Both the position numbers and the translations under genes were made by a program. Positions 58,237-64,000 of a stretch of 64,000 nucleotides of DNA are shown piece after piece. Source of the stretch: Canna indica (lineage: Eukaryota; Streptophyta; Magnoliopsida; Zingiberales; Cannaceae); the NCBI GenBank assembly GCA_034359265.1, contig CP136893.1:44465501-44529500 (forward strand), written 5' to 3'. Under the pieces are notes generated by a model that saw nothing but the letters and a program-made list of their open reading frames with translations, made no database searches and had not been told where the DNA came from. Numbering within the stretch: the stretch's first letter is position 1; the number at the start of each line of letters is the position of its first letter.

Positions 58237-60335
58237 TAATATATATTCAATATATAACTATATTATAAAATATACTACTAATATATAATTGTTTCAATCA
58301 GATTTGCTAAGGAAATATGAAATATAAACAAAATTAAAAATTTCAATAAAGGGAATAAATTTTTTTTATTATAAAATAGATAAAAAATTGACAAAAGAAC
58401 TTGGGAGACTGACACTAGTTTTCACGCCAATTTCTCAATAATCATCCTATATAAAAAATATTGGCATTTAATTCCACATCGAAAACGTAATTTTTTGGAC
58501 TTAATCACCTATATAAGTATAATGCCATATGATATCAATACATAAGTAAGATTTCGATAAAAATTAAAAATAATTAATATTTTTTCTTAATCAATAATAT
58601 TTAATGCTGCATTGAAAAGTTTCAACTTGAATGACTCTTATCAAATTTGTAATACCGGCACCTCTACTTATGACTCGATTTTTAATGAAATAAAAAGGAA
58701 TATCAGCGCATCTGATTATCGAATATATAAATTTGATATTTTTTATTTGAATAGGTATTGAAATTTCAGAGATATTTGGAATTACATCTTTTATTCGAGT
58801 TTGAGATTTTTGAAAATTTTGAATTAATTTAGAAATTCAATTCAATTTGAGTAAAATTTATTTAAATTTTTTGAATTGATTGGGTATTAGTTTCCATGTA
58901 TTATATTTGTAAATATTACATAAAACAAATTTATTCAAATCGACTGAACTATATTCATTCGAGATTTTAATTTTTTATTATAGAATGCAAACTTTATAAC
59001 TAAAAAATTTAATGAAAATGTATTAATCAAAGTTGAAGGGAAAAATTAAAATTAAAATAATATAATAAAAATATATTGGTTTGATTTGAAGTATCAATTT
59101 TTTTTCTAAAATATATATATGAACTTGATTAAAAAATTAAAAAAAAACAAATTTTGAAAAGATAATAATAAATATACTAAAAGATAATATGAACTAATAC
59201 TAACAAAATAAAAACTTAAATTAAATTAAATTATAGATAGTATTATAAATTTAAAAAATAATTTCTCAAGTAGAAAGTAAAAAAAGGAAAAAAAATGATA
59301 TATAATATATAATTGGAAAATGTGTATATTTATAAAATATATTTTATATAAAGAAAAATGTATATTAAAAGGTGTGAAAATTTTGGAATGATAAAATCAT
59401 GCAATTATTTTTGTTGACAATAGTTTGAAAAAATTTAAATCAATTTAAAAATTTGATTACGTTTAAATCAAATCTATTTAAAGATTTAGATAACCTTCTG
59501 TATTTTAAAATTCAAAGTTTTAAATTTTTTAATGTAATAAGTCAAATTGAATAAAATTCTGAATAAATTAATCAAATTATAAAAGTTCAAATTTTAATAG
59601 ACAATAAATAAAATATAATAATATTGTAAATATTTATAAAAATAATGTAATTTAATACTATCAAAATAAAAAATAAATTAAAATTTAAAATCATAATTTT
59701 GATATATAAAATATAATAAGAATTAAAAATATAAGAAAAAGTAAAATAATTTTAAAACAAAAATCCTCCTTTCATAAATAAAAAATAAAAAATAAAAAAT
59801 AAAAAATAAAAAATAAAAAATAAAAAATAAAAAATAAAGGTAGAATAAAAAATATATAAAATTAAAAAAGAAAAATAATTTGAATAAGAAAAACAAATAA
59901 AATAGTTAATATTAAAAAAAAGAAAAAGTAGAAGAAGAAATATAACCCAATGCTACCCTTTTTAGGGATAGCACTGGGTAGGGTTTGCGACGGCGAAGCC
60001 AATCCTATCCTAAACCTTGCACCATTTTCAATAGCCGAGGGTCAAATTTAATCATTTTCCCTTAAATAAAATCTATATGGTGTCCAAACAATGTGTTTTA
60101 TGTTCATTGCACGATTTCTGCAAGTTTGACTTCTACCTTAGAATTTAAACAAATACTTTAGTAAATTTCATGACAAATATAAATTTTAAAGACGAAACAA
60201 AAATAATATTCAAAAAGATATATCTTGATTACTAAAATAAAAACTTGATTAAATTTAATTATTAGTAACCGGTCCGGCCCGACCCGAAAGTTTGGGGAGA
60301 ATCCCGTCCCAGTTCAAAATTGGGATGGGACTGGG
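58237..60335. other. AT-rich non-coding spacer with a hAT-like element edge
   Basis: No gene is seen. From about 60,268 the composition changes (ccggtccggcccgacccg...gggatgggactggg). Together with 62903-63030 it looks like a GC-richer MITE into which the solo LTR inserted. Confidence 0.5.
59776..59838. repeat. (AAATAAA)n microsatellite
   Basis: About nine tandem 7-bp units (aaataaa phase). Confidence 0.9.
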
Positions 60336-62902
60336 TGTCACACCCCAACTGAGGGTAGTGTGACCGGCCAGGGCCTACATCCTGCCCTGTAGCCTACTGT
60401 CTACACTGACTGATAATAAAACAGAACATATCGAGAAAGGAAACCACAACACAATCTTTATTTAAAGTTTTCGAAATTCACTAATATATATTTTTCAATC
60501 CAAAGAAGAAAACCAACATCGTCACAAATAGAACGTCTCAAGTATCAAAGTTATTACAAACTTTTCAAAATACAACTGTCAGTGTAGAAACGGAAAATAA
60601 CCACTACAAGACACTGGACTATGACCAAAGGACGCCGCTACGAGATATGGCACCACCACCTGCCCTCCAGTTGCACCATGACGACAAGCCTCAATCACTG
60701 ATCATGCTATGCAAAAACAAAGGAATCAAACCGTGAGTCCACTTGGGACTCAGTGAGCGGTTCTTTCGAACCTCCACATAATCCGCAGTTAGTCATGCAT
60801 AACATATAAACAACATAGAATATAATCAGGGAGGTAAGCTACTTTTTGATGTGACTATCGACCCCGTGGGTCATTCTGAATAAACCATATAAGAGAAACT
60901 TGCCATAACGGCCTAACCTTGCCACCTGGCATCCGACCCTTAAGGCCTACTTATGGTGCAAGAATCCCGGCTACAACCAGCCCTACCGTACAAGATAGAA
61001 TCACACTGGCCGTTCGGCCACATCATATCAATAAATAAACATGGAATCCTGGGCCATCGACTAGGATTGTCTACTAGTCTCCGAACACCGTTTGGGGTAG
61101 GGATAGCTAGTCCCACTCAACTGGGGTCTGACACCTAGCGGGCCCGCTGGTGCATCTTAAGACCCAATCACTGGCTGAGTTAAGCATTGGTCATTTTCGA
61201 CCTACACGCTTCTCGACGGACCATCTCAAGCACATCACATAGTCAAATGTCCTAGGGTTTCCTTATATACACTTCGGGCGATTGCCCGTATCCAACCCTA
61301 ATCCGGTTTGCAGGGTCAATAAATTAGTGCTGCCTTTCCAAAAACGTGTACACCTAATAGTTCTAGGTTTCCAAAAATGAATACTAGAAGTCTTAGAAGT
61401 TGTGTCATTTCCTAGCTAGGTTTCCATATTTACTATGCATCTTGTAACGTCCTATATGTGATCTAACCCATTCTTCCTAGAACGAGCGAACTCGCCGACT
61501 ATGTAGGCACTCGACCTACCATTTCCACATCACTTACCAAATTAATTACGGATAGTAACATCATGGAGAACCGAAATAAAAAATTAAGTTATGTAGAGAT
61601 TAAACCAATATGGAACATACACTAAGCATAGCAACAATTAAACATGATATGAGCAATTAAATGAAACCTTTCTTGACTACATATACCATATAAGCATTGG
61701 CAAGAACATTTCCAAAATGATAATATAGATCTACCCCAACAAGTCACAACATGAATATGGATTAACATTAACATGAATATGAATAAACATTAAGCGGAGG
61801 GATATGAACAACTACACAAATCGTTCGTTTCCTCCCCCTTTCCCTTGATCGGCCGAAGCTCGAGCAAGGTAAATCTTGCTCGACCGAACCATCCATGTGT
61901 GAAGGGGCTGGAATTTATTCATATTAACCAGTAGAATAGTAAACATAAACTTCAAATTTAATCTAACATTTAAACATGAAGCTGTGAGTTAATGTGATAA
62001 AATAAGAGATCCAACAATCCAATATAAACAGCCCAACTTTTCCCCCTTCTACTGCTCGGCCATCTCGAGCAGGATGATGACCATGCTCGGTTGAACCCTC
62101 TAGAGGTGGTGGACTTGGCCGCGGCGTCCACTCAAGCATCAATCCAAAGCCGAAAATAAAATGAATACAAGTCTTTACGCGAGTTGCGAGACGAGCGAGG
62201 AAATTGGGGAAAATTTTGGCATGACCTACCCCCTTTTTCCTCGATTCGACTAGCCCCTTAAAGTGAGAAATCGACACGTTTTCAAACATGAAATCATAGT
62301 ATGTACAATGATTCAAAAATCTAACATGGGGAAACAACCCGATCGGCAAAACTCGCGGAGAAAACCTCAATTTCAAAATTTATGGGGCCGGCCACCCGCC
62401 TCCCCTTAACATCTACTCTAACCACTCACCTTGAATTGAATCACGAAGAAATCTTAATGAAACGAGATTCCGATCTCCTCGAGCGTCGTCACGAACTCGA
62501 CGCTGACAAGATCTCCTCCTCCTCTGTCCCTTTCTCCCTCTTGGTGGGTTGTGTGCGGCTCTCTCTTTGAGCCGCACGGGTGGCTTGGGTGAGGGGTTTT
62601 ATTCCCCTCATCCAATGACCCATTTGCCCCTCACTTGACTTGACTTCTTCTCGGTTCAATCCGAGTTTGATTCGGACTCTGATCCTATCCGCACTCAAGA
62701 GTCGAACTCGAATTTAATAAGACATCATAAGCAAGAAAGGAAATAACCATTGAACTAATTCAACTTTATATTTCCATGGGTCGGGTTATACCTTCTACTC
62801 GAGGCGATTTCCGCGGCTCTACTCGGCTAACCTCCGATCCGGTGCGCTGCACCAAAAAAAAAGAGATTTTTATATTAGGGAAATTTTTTTTTGGGTCTTA
62901 TA
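60336..62902 (-). mobile_element. Solo LTR, same subfamily as 22955-25515, TSD CTGGG
   Basis: It is 2567 bp, TGTCACACCCCAACTGAGGG at the left and GGGTCTTATA at the right. The minus-strand start is TATAAGACCC, one base from the TGTAAGACCC of the copy at 22955. CTGGG is present at 60331-60335 and 62903-62907. No PBS or polypurine tract adjoins it. The minus-strand splice-donor-like AAG|GTGAGTGG lies at about 62423-62432. It is homologous to 22955-25515 over the full length, in opposite orientation. Confidence 0.93.
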
Positions 62903-63211
62903 CTGGGACAAAATCGGGATGCTTCATATCCAGAACCGAGACTAGGACACATATTTGCATCCCGGCTCAAAATTGGGACGGGGCCGAGACATACCAAATC
63001 TCGACCCATCGTGACCCAAACTCACCCCTACTATGTTGGTTGGTTTCTTATTACAATGGCAAGTGACTAAAGCTGATAATTCATATCTTTGACTAAACAA
63101 TTCAGTTCCAACACAAAGTATAATTGTCAAGTTTATATTTTGTTAATTTTGGTAAAGATGATATCAACATCATTCTTATAGTGTTAATTCGAACCACATT
63201 AATGATAATAA
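62903..63211. repeat. Right half of a hAT-like MITE and spacer
   Basis: gggacaaaatcgggatgc and caaaattgggacggggcc echo aaaattgggatgggactggg left of the solo LTR (60316-60335), so the LTR split one unit. The segment runs to ACCCAAACTCACCCCTA, a hAT-type terminus, near 63,030. The rest is AT-rich and empty. Confidence 0.45.
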
Positions 63212-64000
63212 TGTAATACCCGAGGTTTCCTAATATAAATATTTTATTTGGTCCAGCGCACGGGATCAGGGAATAGCAAGGTTGAGTTGCGAAAATCGAC
63301 ACGAATAGAAGGTATAATTCAATTTGATTGACTCGTGAGTTATGTTTATATGATTTATGTGCTAGATCGATTCAAGTCGGGTTGAAATCGGGTTTGCGGG
63401 TCGAGTCGTGGCTAAATTCGGACTCGAGTTGAGTTGAGTGAGGGAACTTAAGTTATGAGGGCATTTTTGTCAAAAAAAAGGGGGATTAAAACCCTCTCAC
63501 GCCAAGCCGTCGTGCTGCTCAAGGCAAGAGGGAGCCGCATGCAACCCGAGGGAAGAGGAAAGGGGAGAGGAGCTTGTGGACGGCGCCGGTCTCGTGTCGT
63601 CGTCCCTCATCTAGTCCATCTCCTTCATCCGATCAAGGTGAGTGGTCTAATCGAGATCCATAGGGTAGGCGGGTAGCCGACCCAAGGTATTGGGGATTTT
63701 GTCGATTTCTCGTTATATTTTTGTCGTCTCGTCAAAATTTTTATCGAGATCTAATCCTCTTGTGTATATGTTGTTTAATGATGAAGTTTCACGGAGTTTT
63801 CCTCGGATTTAGGGGTCGGCCGCATGAAGGAAAAAGGGGAAAGGTCATGCCAAATTTTCCCCCAATTTCCTAGAGTGGTCGTAACCTCTTGGATCGAGTT
63901 CTTTTCATGATTTGTGGATCGATTATTCTTGATCACGGCCAAAAACCCTCTTCTTCCATCCTGATCAATCTTGGTCGAGCATGAGTAACCTAGGTTAGGT
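63212..64000 (+). mobile_element. Start of another Del/Tekay-like LTR (runs off window)
   Basis: It starts TGTAATACCCGAGG and then follows the plan of the LTRs at 22955 and 60336: tggtccagcgcacgggatc, aatagaaggtata, an aaaaccctctcac-type segment, GATCAAG|GTGAGTGG at 63631-63644, and the ggaaaaaggggaaaggtcatgcc block near 63,830. Divergence is visibly greater than between those two. The window ends inside it, so length, partner LTR and coding content are unknown. Confidence 0.75.

Overview
The window looks like a repeat-dense, intergenic stretch of an angiosperm nuclear genome, probably a dicot. It is AT-rich, has plant-type spliceosomal introns, and carries plant Ty3/gypsy LTRs with an initiator-Met primer-binding site, CACTA (En/Spm) DNA transposons, Helitron-like elements, a LINE tail, and short fragments of plant gene families (GH19 chitinase, TBL/PMR5, cyclophilin, PPR, CYP72-clan P450). 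I found no intact host gene, tRNA, rRNA or CRISPR array. The species cannot be named from the sequence.

Left part (1-13.5 kb). The window opens in the 5' leader of a minus-strand gypsy element, followed by its 2.5 kb 5' LTR (103-2602). A decayed gypsy 3' end (4553-~7190) is split by a 2.06 kb non-autonomous CACTA (4820-6876, TSD GGA) that carries a GH19 chitinase C-terminal fragment. Head-to-tail Helitron-like elements follow, with junctions near 7.70, 10.07 and 13.52 kb. They hold TBL/PMR5, cyclophilin and PPR fragments.

Middle (13.5-37.3 kb). A 5'-truncated LINE (13830-21868) has its RNase H region split by CACTA A (14372-21615, TSD ATC; transposase genes on the minus strand). Next come a Del/Tekay-like LTR (22955-25515) and a very young gypsy element (26201-31415, TSD CAGTC, LTRs differing at one visible base). 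The gypsy element sits inside a P450 gene fragment. A second P450 fragment lies at 36.3-36.7 kb, and a complete-looking small Helitron at 32890-34213.

Right part (37.3-64 kb). A non-coding LTR element (LARD, 37271-54530) has a 5' LTR invaded by a plus-strand Del-like element remnant (45305-54386). The LTR of that remnant is in turn invaded by CACTA B (45711-52920, TSD TTG). A and B are close relatives in opposite orientation, about 24 kb apart. Two solo LTRs with perfect TSDs follow (55729-58231, GTATA; 60336-62902, CTGGG). A further LTR starts at 63212 and runs off the window.

How the parts work together. The only gene sets with a shared job are the two CACTA cassettes. Each has a TNP2-type transposase gene and a second multi-exon En/Spm-type gene behind a TATA box, a GC-rich leader, a 26-bp minisatellite and a ~190-bp hairpin. 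Their lesions differ: A has two nonsense codons in the transposase but an open second gene, while B has one nonsense codon in the transposase and a stop plus a lost splice donor in the second gene. The insertion order can be read from TSDs and interrupted homologues.
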